A stretch of 64,000 nucleotides of DNA from positions 6,047,724 through 6,111,723 of the forward strand of contig NZ_AP021879.1 in NCBI RefSeq assembly GCF_009689005.1, given 5' to 3'. The notes beneath the pieces are model-generated. The model saw only the letters and a list, made by a program, of their open reading frames with translations, ran no database searches and had not been told where the DNA came from. How positions within the stretch are numbered: the first letter of the stretch is position 1; every line of letters starts with the position of its first letter. The position numbers and the translations under genes are program-made. Shown one piece after another: positions 8,884 to 17,023 of the stretch. This stretch comes from Desulfosarcina ovata subsp. ovata (GTDB lineage: Bacteria; Desulfobacterota; Desulfobacteria; Desulfobacterales; Desulfosarcinaceae).

Positions 8884-9476
8884 CGACTCAACAATCTTCC
8901 GCCCAGCAACCGGTGGCAGGCGGCCATCAGGCACTGATAAAGGGCACCTGCATCGTACACCCGGTAGGTGTTCAGGCGAACGATACCATCCACCATGGCA
9001 AAAAGGACCATGGCGGTTTTACGCGGATCGTCGACATTTACCGAGCCGTCCCGGACACCTTTTTGGATGCCTTCTTCAAAAATGTCCAGCAGGCAGGTGT
9101 AAATGGATGCCAGATGATCCCGGCACACCGGGCTGGTTTCGGCCATCTGATACGGGAAATGGCGGTGCAGGATCAGAAATTGGTCCTCCATGGTGCCGGC
9201 CAGGTGCAGGTAAAAGGTTACCACATCGGCCACGATGGCTATTCCGCTCTCCTCTGGCAGGGTCTGCTGACGGTGGTGTTCGAACTGCTCCAGAAGGTTT
9301 ACTTTGACATCCTTCAATACCTGCAGAAACAGGTCTTCTTTGTTTCTGAAGTGGTGAAAGATGGTTCCCGTGGCGGCACCGGTCAGGGTCGAGAGCTCGG
9401 ACACAGCGGTTCCCTGGAACCCGTTTTGGGAAAAAAGACGCGTGGCCGCCGCAAGGATTGCATTTCTTTTGGACAT
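8880..9476 (-). CDS. TetR/AcrR-family transcriptional regulator
   Basis: 198 residues. The N-terminal 50 residues form the TetR helix-turn-helix (ILAAATRLFSQNGFQGTAV, then GAATGTIFHHFRNKEDLF). The C-terminal part is an all-helical ligand/dimerisation domain. It is the first gene of the minus-strand run that continues into sulP with a 4-base overlap, so it probably autoregulates and controls the permease and phosphorelay genes. A TetR-type palindrome lies 24-42 bases upstream of its start. The inducer is unknown. Confidence 0.92.
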   Translation of the reverse strand: MSKRNAILAAATRLFSQNGFQGTAVSELSTLTGAATGTIFHHFRNKEDLFLQVLKDVKVNLLEQFEHHRQQTLPEESGIAIVADVVTFYLHLAGTMEDQFLILHRHFPYQMAETSPVCRDHLASIYTCLLDIFEEGIQKGVRDGSVNVDDPRKTAMVLFAMVDGIVRLNTYRVYDAGALYQCLMAACHRLLGGRLLSR

Positions 9477-9498
9477 ATGTTACCTGTTTAAAAAGACC

Positions 9499-9518
9499 AA
9501 CCGAATGATCGGTCGGTT
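9499..9518. promoter_or_regulatory. Candidate TetR operator
   Basis: ACCGA (9500-9504) and TCGGT (9509-9513) form a palindrome with a 4-base spacer, and a second CGGT follows directly, giving the ACCGA/TCGGTCGGT layout typical of TetR-family operators. It lies in the 197-bp gap between divergent genes at 9476 and 9674, close to the tetR start, as expected for autorepression. Binding is inferred. Confidence 0.55.
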
Positions 9519-9673
9519 TTTTTATTAAAGTGTTTGGGATGACTTGTCAATAATAAACCCATGCAGAATTTTTAGGCTGGATTGGGCTGCCGAACGTCTG
9601 TTTTTGCCCTTGGCGTCGTCGCGACCGCTGGCCCCCGATGTTCAAATCCCATCGTATCAAGGAGTCATTTTCG

Positions 9674-10912
9674 ATGTCCCATTCCGTTCCCGAAAAGGCT
9701 GAGCTGCTGGAACAGCTCAGGCAGGGCGGATTTGCCGTGCCCGATTTTATCTACGTGCCACCGGAGCATTTCGAGACCGAAACGTTCGACGCTCTCGAAG
9801 CCTTCCTGGAGAAGCACCGCGAAAGTTTCAAGGTAATAGCACGCAGTGCTCATCCCGAAGAGCGCCGTTTCAAGGGCGGGACCTTCGACTCATTGGAGAC
9901 GTATGCCGATGTTGGGGGGATTCGGTATGCACGCAACAAGATGATCAAGCTGGCCGGCACCAGCAAGCGGCTGAGCATTCTCCGCCAGCAGCGCTTTGAC
10001 CATGCCCCCGAACTGGACCTTGAGCAGATGGGGGTGATCGTCATGCCCTTTATCGACGGGTCCAGCGTGATGGCCAAAATGATTTGCGGCCACTGGGAAT
10101 TCGGCTATTGCCGGGACCGCATTCACAAGGTTCAGAGCGAACCGTACATCACCCGCACTCCCCATGACCGGCGGCTGGTCCAGCTTTCCAAGGACATCCA
10201 GGCCCATCTGGGATTCCGGTGTGAGATCGAGTACATCATTTCCGCCGATGGCGGCATTCATGTGGTCCAGGCCAAGGATATTTCCAATATCGATATCCTT
10301 GAAGAGAAGGAAAACCACCATACTATCGCCCTGGACGGCGTCCGTCGGATCCGGAAACGGCGCAACTACCGGGAACGGCCGTTGTATGTGATGGACAATC
10401 GCGCCTTTTACATTGATCTCATCTCCTTGTGCGAAGAAGTCCTGGCCGACCGGCACGACGGTGACGGGGTGGATATCTCCCCCATGCTTGCCTGCATCGA
10501 CAGCTACGAAGCCGGGATGGAGGATTTTGCCCTGCGCCATCATCGCTACGCCGTACTGGGTCTGGCCATCCAGGATACGGTCGAGTTGTTTCAGATTGCC
10601 AATCATTACCTGGACGACATCCCTGAGCAGCAGGCGGCACTTTCCAAGGCGCTGTACAACAACCTTTATATGATCGATATCTTTCTCTCCGAGGCGGACA
10701 CCCTGATCGCCAAGGACAAGTTCCGTATCAACCTGTGCAGCCATGATGCTTACGGCATCGATACCGTGCGCAACCCCATGTGGACCGTTTACTGGCATGT
10801 GGATCGGCACGACGAGGTGGTTCGTGAATTCGGGCAGGTGGGGTTCAGAACCGGTGATACGGTAGGGATCCACATCAATGCGGATGAGAAGCCCACCGTG
10901 CACCGCCTGTAG
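9674..10912 (+). CDS. PEP-synthase/PPDK N-terminal-like protein
   Basis: 412 residues. The first 220 or so resemble the ATP-grasp N-terminal domain of PEP synthase/PPDK-type enzymes: FKVIARSAHPEER (as in SVRSS), later VIVMPFIDGSSVMAK, and CEIEYIISADGGIHVVQAKD, equivalent to the E-x-Q-x-R block before the swivelling domain. The C-terminal 190 residues match nothing I recognise and contain no phosphohistidine or PEP-barrel domain. The start at 9674 is preceded by AAGGAGTC; an upstream in-frame ATG at 9638 lacks a ribosome site. It is monocistronic and divergent from tetR. Probable ATP-binding or phosphotransfer role; substrate unknown. Confidence 0.75.
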   Translation: MSHSVPEKAELLEQLRQGGFAVPDFIYVPPEHFETETFDALEAFLEKHRESFKVIARSAHPEERRFKGGTFDSLETYADVGGIRYARNKMIKLAGTSKRLSILRQQRFDHAPELDLEQMGVIVMPFIDGSSVMAKMICGHWEFGYCRDRIHKVQSEPYITRTPHDRRLVQLSKDIQAHLGFRCEIEYIISADGGIHVVQAKDISNIDILEEKENHHTIALDGVRRIRKRRNYRERPLYVMDNRAFYIDLISLCEEVLADRHDGDGVDISPMLACIDSYEAGMEDFALRHHRYAVLGLAIQDTVELFQIANHYLDDIPEQQAALSKALYNNLYMIDIFLSEADTLIAKDKFRINLCSHDAYGIDTVRNPMWTVYWHVDRHDEVVREFGQVGFRTGDTVGIHINADEKPTVHRL

Positions 10913-10926
10913 TGTCCTTCAAACGG

Positions 10927-11541
10927 TCAACCTTTCTTTTTATACAGCTCGGGATAGAGCCGCTGGGCGCATTCCGGACAGATGCCATGGGTGAAGTCGG
11001 CATTGGAGTGGGTGGCGATGTACTCTTCGATCTGCTGCCAGCAGCCGGCGTCATCGTTGCGGATGCGTTTGCAGGAGGCGCAAATCGGCAGCAGACCGCT
11101 TAAGGTTTTGACCTCCTGCAGGGCCTTTTGCAGTTGGGCGATCAGGGCTTCGCGTTCCTTGGCCGCCCGGTGCTTGATTACGGCGATTTCGATGGTGGAG
11201 CGCAGTTCATTGGTGTCGTAAGGCTTGATGATATAGCCGTAGGGGTTGGTTTTAACGGCGCTTTCAAATATTTGCTGATCGGCCAGGCAGGTCATGAAAA
11301 TAATCGGGACATCCGATCGCTCGGCAATTTTATTGGCCGCGTCAATTCCGGTCATGTCCCCCTGCAGCAGAATATCCATGGTTACCAGATCCGGGTGGTG
11401 TCGGAAAACGCCGCTGATCGCCGCCAGTCCGGATACGGCAGTCCCGCAGACCTCGTAGCCCAGACTTTCCAGTCGGGCGGTCAGCACCATGGATACATTG
11501 GGATCATCTTCAACCACCAGAATTTTTATGGGTTGATCCAT
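10927..11541 (-). CDS. Response regulator with C-terminal two-CxxC tail
   Basis: 204 residues. A receiver domain fills residues 1-120 (VVEDDPNVS, phosphoacceptor in VTMDILLQGDMTG, then FMTCLA and IIKPYDTNEL). A coiled-coil-like linker (about 125-155) leads to a tail with LLPICASCKRIRND and later HGICPECAQ. This LxxLLPICxxCKxIR...C tail is common at the end of PAS/receiver proteins in delta-proteobacteria and may bind metal or a partner; its function is not established to my knowledge. The start at 11541 has GGGGAGG 6 bases upstream; the longer frame from 11685 lacks support. It is convergent with the gene at 9674 and divergent from the trp operon. Confidence 0.88.
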   Translation of the reverse strand: MDQPIKILVVEDDPNVSMVLTARLESLGYEVCGTAVSGLAAISGVFRHHPDLVTMDILLQGDMTGIDAANKIAERSDVPIIFMTCLADQQIFESAVKTNPYGYIIKPYDTNELRSTIEIAVIKHRAAKEREALIAQLQKALQEVKTLSGLLPICASCKRIRNDDAGCWQQIEEYIATHSNADFTHGICPECAQRLYPELYKKKG

Positions 11542-11819
11542 GGACGCCTCCCCTAACCGGTGAGAAGTCGGTTGGTCCTTTTTTGCACTTGAAGTTACCA
11601 TTTGTGCACATATAGCCATTCTTACGGGCATCCTCTGCAATTGAAAATATAACCGTTTTTCTTTTGAGCAACCGTTTCGGCGCATAAAACGGAGCGCGCC
11701 CCGCCGTGGGAAATCCGTTCACGGTTTTTGCTGTTTTCACAATGCAAGCATCTTGCCATAAATGTACATTTTTAAGCTTGTTAGGGCAATATGTTTCTAT
11801 GGATAGGAACAAATAATTC
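11542..11819. other. Upstream region between receiver gene and trp promoter
   Basis: This gap must contain the minus-strand promoter for the receiver gene. I see no gene. The minus-strand frame at 11510-11812 is an unlikely extension without a ribosome site. Confidence 0.5.
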
Positions 11820-11848
11820 TTGACACACTTTCAAAAAATCCCTAAACA
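11820..11848 (+). promoter_or_regulatory. Candidate sigma-70 promoter of the trp operon
   Basis: A perfect -35 hexamer TTGACA (11820-11825) is followed after 17 bases by TAAACA (11843-11848), a weak -10. Transcription from here would begin near 11855, about 25 bases before the leader-peptide start at 11879. The position fits the attenuator that follows. Confidence 0.55.
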
Positions 11849-11878
11849 TAGCCCACAACCAACAGCATGAGGAATTAG

Positions 11879-11974
11879 ATGCAGTACCGTACAAAACCGC
11901 ACATGGAATACCGGCGTCCGCCCCAATCATGGCGGTGGCGCAACTGGTGCCGTTTTTCTGTCTGCCGGATCTGA
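11879..11974 (+). CDS. trpL: trp operon leader peptide (31 aa, three Trp codons)
   Basis: A short open frame with GAGGA five bases before its ATG. It ends SWRWRNWCRFSVCRI, so Trp occupies residues 18, 20 and 23 of 31 (codons at 11930, 11936 and 11945). Three Trp codons within six residues, directly upstream of hairpins and a U-run terminator, are the hallmark of a ribosome-stalling leader peptide: low charged tRNA-Trp stalls the ribosome here and lets transcription continue into trpE. The frame is far below normal gene-calling length. The leader assignment is strong by architecture; the mechanism is inferred from the enteric model. Confidence 0.88.
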   Translation: MQYRTKPHMEYRRPPQSWRWRNWCRFSVCRI

Positions 11975-12029
11975 TTCGTATGCGTTGAAACAAACGAAAA
12001 ATCGCGGACAGACCGGTCAATGTCCGCGA
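11960..12029 (+). promoter_or_regulatory. trp attenuator: pause and antiterminator-type hairpins
   Basis: Two mutually exclusive stems share one strand. Segment 1 (11960-11967, in the last leader-peptide codons) can pair with 12005-12013 through 8 pairs and a one-base bulge. The same segment 2 (12002-12010, TCGCGGACA) pairs perfectly with 12021-12029 (TGTCCGCGA). A ribosome stalled at the Trp codons would cover segment 1 and free segment 2. In the enteric model the second stem should disrupt the terminator; here it stops 11 bases short of the terminator stem I can identify, so the exact switching is uncertain. Confidence 0.65.
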
Positions 12030-12040
12030 CAGTGCTCACG

Positions 12041-12070
12041 GGGTCGTGGAAATCACACGGCCCTTTTTTT
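12041..12070 (+). terminator. trp attenuator terminator
   Basis: The stem GGGTCGTG (12041-12048) / CACGGCCC (12056-12063) has eight pairs, one of them a G-U wobble, and a 7-base loop, and is followed by seven T residues (12064-12070). It lies 21 bases upstream of the trpE start, between the leader peptide and the first structural gene, so it can only act as a regulated (attenuation) terminator. Confidence 0.8.
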
Positions 12071-12091
12071 GTGAATAAGAGGGGTATTGCA

Positions 12092-13600
12092 ATGAAGCTG
12101 AACGCGTTTCCCAATCGGGAGCAGTTTGCTCGTCTGGCCGAGGCCAGCAATGTGATTCCGGTTTGCCGGGAGATTCTGGCGGACATGGAAACACCGGTAT
12201 CGCTGCTCAAGAAATGTTATGACGATCGTGGCCAGGGGCCGCGAAAGCCGATTTTTTTACTGGAGAGTGTGGAGGGCGGTGAAAAATGGGGACGCTACAG
12301 TTTTCTGGGCACATCGGCGCGGGCCCACGTCAAGGTATTTGCCGACTGCGTCACCATCGGTGGCAATGGCGGAGAAGAGAAAATTTTCCACAATGGCGAC
12401 CCCTTGGAGGCGCTGAAGACGTTCATGCAGCGTTTCCGGCCCGCCGAAATGCCCGATCTGCCGCGCTTCTGGGGCGGGCTGGTGGGATATCTGAGCTATG
12501 AAATGGTCTCTTTTTTCGAACGTATCCCCAACCGGTTGCCGGCGGACACGCCCCTGGCCCATTTCATCGTTTGCGACGAACTGCTCATTTTTGACAACAT
12601 CCGCAACAGCCTGATCTGTGTGGCCATCGCTTTTACCGAAGATGACACCGAACCGGACTCGGCATTTGATGCGGCCATGGCCCGCCTGGACGCCATGCAG
12701 CAGCGGATGATGGCGCCGATCACCGATAACGGGGTGCCTGACCCGGACAATCCGCTGACCATAGAGCCGGTGCTGGCGCCGGAAACTTTCAAATCCCAGG
12801 TGGCCACGACCAAGGCGTACATCCAAAAAGGGGATATCATCCAGGCCGTGATCTCCCAGCCGTTTCAGTGCAAGGCGCCGGAAGATGTGATTTCGGTCTA
12901 CCGTTCCCAGCGCTACGTCAACCCGTCCCCCTATCTCTTTTTCTTTCATTTCGAAGAGATGGCCCTGGTGGGATCGTCACCGGAAACCATGGTGCGCATG
13001 GAAAACCGTGTGGCCACCCTTAGGCCCATTGCCGGCACGCGCCCGCGGGGGGACAGCGAACAGGCCGACCGTGCCCTGGCGGCGGAGTTGCTGGCCGACG
13101 AGAAGGAGCGCGCCGAACATCTGATGCTCGTGGATCTGGGACGAAACGACCTGGGCCGGGTGGCCCGTACCGGTACGGTGCAGGTGACCGATCTGATGGT
13201 GGTGGAACGCTATTCCCATGTGATGCATCTGGTTTCCAATATCAACTGCGACCTCGAGGATGAATACGACGCCTGGGATCTGCTGCGCGCCTCCTTCCCG
13301 GCCGGAACCCTGTCCGGGGCACCCAAGGTGCGCGCCATGGAGATCATCGACGAGCTGGAACAGCGTCCGCGGGGACCTTATGGCGGGGCTGTCGGATATG
13401 TCTCTTTCAGTGGCAACATGGATCTGGCGATCACCATCCGCACCGCCTGTATCGAAAACGGGACGCTGACCGTCCGGGCCGGTGCGGGCATCGTGGCGGA
13501 TTCGGATCCGGAAACCGAGCGCATCGAAACCATCAACAAGGCCATGGCCATTCAACGGGCCCTGGAGCTGACCCGCCAGGGGGGAGTGACCACACCATGA
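12092..13600 (+). CDS. trpE: Anthranilate synthase component I
   Basis: Converts chorismate and ammonia (delivered by TrpG) to anthranilate, the first committed step of tryptophan synthesis. 502 residues, normal length. The feedback-site motif FLLESVEGGEKWGRYSF is present near residue 55. The catalytic chorismate-binding region follows, with GDIIQAVISQPF, RPIAGTRPRG, LVDLGRNDLGRVA and the conserved GTLSGAPKVRAMEIIDELE. The start at 12092 has AGAGGGG upstream. It is the first gene after the attenuator and overlaps trpG by 4 bases. The LLES element predicts inhibition by tryptophan on top of attenuation. Confidence 0.97.
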   Translation: MKLNAFPNREQFARLAEASNVIPVCREILADMETPVSLLKKCYDDRGQGPRKPIFLLESVEGGEKWGRYSFLGTSARAHVKVFADCVTIGGNGGEEKIFHNGDPLEALKTFMQRFRPAEMPDLPRFWGGLVGYLSYEMVSFFERIPNRLPADTPLAHFIVCDELLIFDNIRNSLICVAIAFTEDDTEPDSAFDAAMARLDAMQQRMMAPITDNGVPDPDNPLTIEPVLAPETFKSQVATTKAYIQKGDIIQAVISQPFQCKAPEDVISVYRSQRYVNPSPYLFFFHFEEMALVGSSPETMVRMENRVATLRPIAGTRPRGDSEQADRALAAELLADEKERAEHLMLVDLGRNDLGRVARTGTVQVTDLMVVERYSHVMHLVSNINCDLEDEYDAWDLLRASFPAGTLSGAPKVRAMEIIDELEQRPRGPYGGAVGYVSFSGNMDLAITIRTACIENGTLTVRAGAGIVADSDPETERIETINKAMAIQRALELTRQGGVTTP

Positions 13601-14178
13601 TACTGATGATCGACAACTATGATTCTTTCACTTATAACCTGGTACAGTACCTCAAACAGATCGGCGAAGGGGTGGTGGTCAAGCGCAACGACACCATCGG
13701 CGTGGACGAGATTGCCGCCATGGCCCCCCAGGCCATTGTCATCTCACCGGGACCGGGCCGCCCGGAATCGGCCGGTGTCAGCCTGGATGCGATCGTGCGT
13801 TTTTCCGGCACGATTCCCATCCTGGGCGTCTGTCTGGGACATCAGTCCATCGCCCATGCCTTTGGCGGCAAGGTGATTTCCGCCATGCGCCTGATGCATG
13901 GCAAGACGTCCATGGTCACCGGCGACGGACAGGGGATTTTCAGAGGCATCAAAACGCCATTCCAGGCCATGCGCTACCATAGCCTGGCCGTTGAAAAAGT
14001 GAGTCTGCCCGACTGCCTCACGGTGAGTGCCACGGCCGACGATGGTGAAATTATGGGGTTGCGGCACCGCGAGCATCTGACCGAAGGGATCCAGTTTCAC
14101 CCGGAATCGATCATGACCCCGCTGGGCAAGCGGCTGCTGCGCAACTTTCTGAAAATGATTCCCGCTTCCAACAATTGA
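13597..14178 (+). CDS. trpG: Anthranilate synthase component II (glutamine amidotransferase)
   Basis: Class I glutamine amidotransferase subunit that hydrolyses glutamine and feeds ammonia to TrpE. 193 residues. Motifs: IDNYDSFTYNLVQYL at the N-terminus, the PGPGRP loop, nucleophile Cys79 in GVCLGHQ, and the His/Glu pair in FHPESI near residue 167. It is not fused to TrpD. The start overlaps the trpE stop (ATGA), giving translational coupling that suits a stoichiometric complex. The dual-use paralogue PabA is a formal alternative, but the operon position argues for TrpG. Confidence 0.96.
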   Translation: MILMIDNYDSFTYNLVQYLKQIGEGVVVKRNDTIGVDEIAAMAPQAIVISPGPGRPESAGVSLDAIVRFSGTIPILGVCLGHQSIAHAFGGKVISAMRLMHGKTSMVTGDGQGIFRGIKTPFQAMRYHSLAVEKVSLPDCLTVSATADDGEIMGLRHREHLTEGIQFHPESIMTPLGKRLLRNFLKMIPASNN

Positions 14179-14196
14179 GTAAAGGAGATCTCGACC

Positions 14197-15213
14197 ATGT
14201 TCAAAGAAAATCTGGCGACCATTATCAGTCGCACCGATTTGAGCGAAGCCCAGATGGCGGAGATGATGACCGAAATTTTCGACGGCAAGACCACCGATGC
14301 CCAAGTTGGCGCTATGATGGGGGCTCTGGCCACCAAGGGCGAGACTTTCGAAGAGCTTGCCGGCGCGGCGCGGGCCATGCGCAAGAAGGCCCACCGCATC
14401 CAGGTGGCCACCTCGCCGGTGGTGGACACCTGCGGTACCGGCGGTGACGGCCTCAAGACCTTCAATATCTCTACGACCACGGCTTTTGTGGTGGCCGGTT
14501 GCGGGGTCACCGTGGCCAAGCACGGCAACCGAAGTGTCTCATCCAAGTGTGGCAGTGCCGATGTATTGGAGCAACTGGGGGTGAAGCTGGACACCGACCC
14601 GGAGGTGGTTGAAGAGGCGGTCCAGGCCATCGGTATCGGATTCCTGTTTGCCCCGCTTTACCACAGCGCCATGCGGTTCGCCGCCAAGGCACGCAGCGAA
14701 GTGGGGCTGCGCAGCATCTTCAACATGCTCGGGCCGCTGACCAATCCGGCCGGGGCCAATTGCCAGCTTTTGGGCGTGTTTGCCCCTCAGCTTACCGAGA
14801 TGTTCGCCGAGGCCCTGCGGCTGCTCGGTGCCAGAAGTGCCTTCGTGGTCCACGGCCACGATGGCCTGGACGAAATTTCCGTATGTGCGCCCACCCGCGT
14901 CTCGCAGCTTGAAAACGACATGATCCGGACTTTTGATATCTATCCCGAGCAGTACTTCGGCCAGTTGGCCGATTCGTCGTCGATGACCGGCGGGGATCCT
15001 GCGGAGAACGCGATGATCACCCGCCGCATTCTCGAAGGGGAGAAGGGCCCCAAACGGGACGTGGTGCTGCTCAATTCGGCGGCCGCTCTGGTGGCCTGCC
15101 AGAAGGCTGTCGATCTTCCGGCCGGGATTGCTACGGCCGCTGAGTCCATCGACAGCGGTGCGGCCAGACAGAAACTGGAAGCCCTGGTGGCCTATACCCG
15201 GGATAATGGATAG
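14197..15213 (+). CDS. trpD: Anthranilate phosphoribosyltransferase
   Basis: Transfers phosphoribosyl from PRPP to anthranilate, giving phosphoribosyl-anthranilate. 338 residues, standard length. Motifs: CGTGGDGLKTFNIS (PRPP/diphosphate loop, about residue 78), KHGNRSVSSKCGSADVLE (about 108), GLRSIFNMLGPLTNP and VVHGHDGLDE. It starts 18 bases after trpG behind AAAGGAGA. No fusion to TrpG is seen. Confidence 0.96.
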   Translation: MFKENLATIISRTDLSEAQMAEMMTEIFDGKTTDAQVGAMMGALATKGETFEELAGAARAMRKKAHRIQVATSPVVDTCGTGGDGLKTFNISTTTAFVVAGCGVTVAKHGNRSVSSKCGSADVLEQLGVKLDTDPEVVEEAVQAIGIGFLFAPLYHSAMRFAAKARSEVGLRSIFNMLGPLTNPAGANCQLLGVFAPQLTEMFAEALRLLGARSAFVVHGHDGLDEISVCAPTRVSQLENDMIRTFDIYPEQYFGQLADSSSMTGGDPAENAMITRRILEGEKGPKRDVVLLNSAAALVACQKAVDLPAGIATAAESIDSGAARQKLEALVAYTRDNG

Positions 15214-15224
15214 GATGGACGGTG

Positions 15225-16037
15225 ATGCCGAGCGATTTTCTGAACACGATTATTGAACAGAAACGGGAGGATATCTCCCGGGCGAGCAAACGGGTCTCCG
15301 AGGCGCAGTTGATGGAACAGGCCCGGCAGCGATCCGATTTCCGGCCGTTCGCCGATCGGCTCAGCCGGCCGGGGCCGGGCGGGGCGAACATCATCGCCGA
15401 AATCAAGCGCGCCTCTCCATCCAAAGGGGATATCTGTCCGGATCTGGATGCCGCACCCACGGCAGCCCGGTACAAGGCCGGGGGGGCTGCGGCGATTTCC
15501 GTACTCACCGATACAACCTTTTTCAAAGGCTGCCTCGACGATCTCACGGCAGCCCGGGCGGCCTGCGGCCTGCCGGTCTTGCGCAAGGAGTTTATCATCA
15601 GCCGTTATCAGGTGGTCGAGGCGGCGGCGGCTGGTGCCGATGCGATTTTGCTGATCTCCCGGATTCTGAATGCGGACAAACTGGATCAGCTCTACCGCCT
15701 GTGCCGCGAGTTGGGTATGGATGCCCTGGTGGAGATCCATACGCCGGCCGATGCCGAAGTGGTGGCGGGGATGGATGTTCGTTTGGTGGGTATCAACAAC
15801 CGCAATCTGAGTACCTTTGAGACCGACCTGGCCGTGGCCGTGGAACTGGTTGCCCGGCTGGCACCCCACCAGGTACCCGTGGCCGCTTCCGGAATCGCCA
15901 GCGCCGGCGATGTGCGGCGCAACCTGTCGGCGGGGATATTCAACTTCCTGGTGGGCGAGAGCATCGTACGCGCGGCCGATCCGGCCGGATTTATCCGCGG
16001 GCTGGTGAACGCCGGTCAGGCCGGAGACAACCCATGA
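15225..16037 (+). CDS. trpC: Indole-3-glycerol-phosphate synthase
   Basis: Ring-closing decarboxylase that makes indole-3-glycerol phosphate from CdRP. 270 residues from the ATG at 15225; a GTG codon directly before it (15222) is an equally possible start. Motifs: IIAEIKRASPSKG (catalytic Lys), LRKEFIISRYQV, LVEIHTPADAE, VGINNRNLSTFETDL and the phosphate-loop region ASGIASAGDV. It lies 8-11 bases after trpD and its end overlaps trpF by 4 bases. It is a stand-alone gene, unlike the fused TrpC-TrpF of enterics. Confidence 0.95.
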   Translation: MPSDFLNTIIEQKREDISRASKRVSEAQLMEQARQRSDFRPFADRLSRPGPGGANIIAEIKRASPSKGDICPDLDAAPTAARYKAGGAAAISVLTDTTFFKGCLDDLTAARAACGLPVLRKEFIISRYQVVEAAAAGADAILLISRILNADKLDQLYRLCRELGMDALVEIHTPADAEVVAGMDVRLVGINNRNLSTFETDLAVAVELVARLAPHQVPVAASGIASAGDVRRNLSAGIFNFLVGESIVRAADPAGFIRGLVNAGQAGDNP

Positions 16038-16744
16038 CCCCGACACCGACCCGATTCCGCTTTCCCCAGGTGAAAATCTGCGGGCTGACCCGTCCGGACG
16101 AGGCGGCCCGTTGCGCCGCACTGGGTGCCGATGCCATCGGTCTGGTCTTTTTCCCCAAAAGCCCCCGCAACGTCAGCGTGGAACAGGCCCGGGCCGTGGT
16201 GGCGGCCCTGCCCGACCGCGTTGCCGCTGTTGGCGTCTTCGTGGACGCCGATTTTGGATTTATCATGTCCCGGGTCGAGGGGTGCGGCCTTTCCATGGCC
16301 CAGTTGCACGGCCGGGAAACCCCGGCCCTGGTGGATCGGCTCACCATTGAAGGGGTGGGGGTGATCAAGGGCCTTTTCATCGACGGCCAGCCGGGATTGG
16401 ATGCGGCCGATGGGTTCGCTGCCCATGGTTTTCTGGTGGAGTGTGCCAAGGGTCCCCTTCCCGGGGGGAACGCCATGGCCTGGGACTGGGGCGCGGCCAG
16501 GGATTTCGGCCAGCACCATCCCCTGGTACTGGCCGGTGGCCTGACGCCGGAAAATGTAGCCGCGGCCATTGCGGCTGCCCGGCCGGCGGCGATTGATGTC
16601 AGCTCCGGCGTGGAGGCGACGCCAGGACGCAAGGATGCGGACAAGGTGGCGCGGCTGCTGCAGGCCGTGAATAAGGTTGGTTATCAGGCATCGGCTTCTT
16701 TCCCGCCGGTGTTTCGCCCGCGAGGAGGGCGCTGCGATGGATGA
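16034..16744 (+). CDS. trpF: Phosphoribosylanthranilate isomerase
   Basis: Isomerises PRA to CdRP. 236 residues. KICGLTRPDEA holds the catalytic Cys and VGVFVDAD the catalytic Asp; VLAGGLTPENV and IDVSSGVEATPGRKD form the phosphate-binding end of the TIM barrel. It overlaps trpC by 4 bases at its start and the next gene by 8 bases at its end. About 25 residues extend past the usual barrel end. No trpB or trpA follows, so the last two steps of the pathway must be encoded elsewhere. Confidence 0.95.
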   Translation: MTPTPTRFRFPQVKICGLTRPDEAARCAALGADAIGLVFFPKSPRNVSVEQARAVVAALPDRVAAVGVFVDADFGFIMSRVEGCGLSMAQLHGRETPALVDRLTIEGVGVIKGLFIDGQPGLDAADGFAAHGFLVECAKGPLPGGNAMAWDWGAARDFGQHHPLVLAGGLTPENVAAAIAAARPAAIDVSSGVEATPGRKDADKVARLLQAVNKVGYQASASFPPVFRPRGGRCDG

Positions 16745-16988
16745 ACCGGAAGCGATGCTGGTGATTCCTCACCGGCAGCTCAGCCCGGACGCCCTTACCG
16801 GCCTGATCGAGGAGTTTGTTACCCGTGACGGTACGGATTCGGGTTACACCCGGGGTTCGCTGGACGAGAGCGTAGCCATGGTGCGTCGCCAGTTGGACGT
16901 CGGCCAGGCCGTAATCGTTTTTGACAACCGGACCCAAACCTGCAATATCGTTCCTGCCGAGACAATCAAAACCACAAACCAATCCTGA
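16737..16988 (+). CDS. UPF0270 (YheU-like) family small protein
   Basis: 83 residues. The pattern MLVIPHRQLSPDALTGLIEE..RDGTD.G followed by VAMVRRQLDVGQAVIVFD...TCNIVP matches the YheU/UPF0270 family, whose function is unknown. The start at 16737 overlaps the end of trpF by 8 bases and has GAGGAGG upstream, so it is probably translated from the trp message. The link to tryptophan is positional only. Confidence 0.85.
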   Translation: MDEPEAMLVIPHRQLSPDALTGLIEEFVTRDGTDSGYTRGSLDESVAMVRRQLDVGQAVIVFDNRTQTCNIVPAETIKTTNQS

Positions 16989-17023
16989 TTAACGCCCCAT
17001 CCGAATCGACCGAGGATTTTTGT

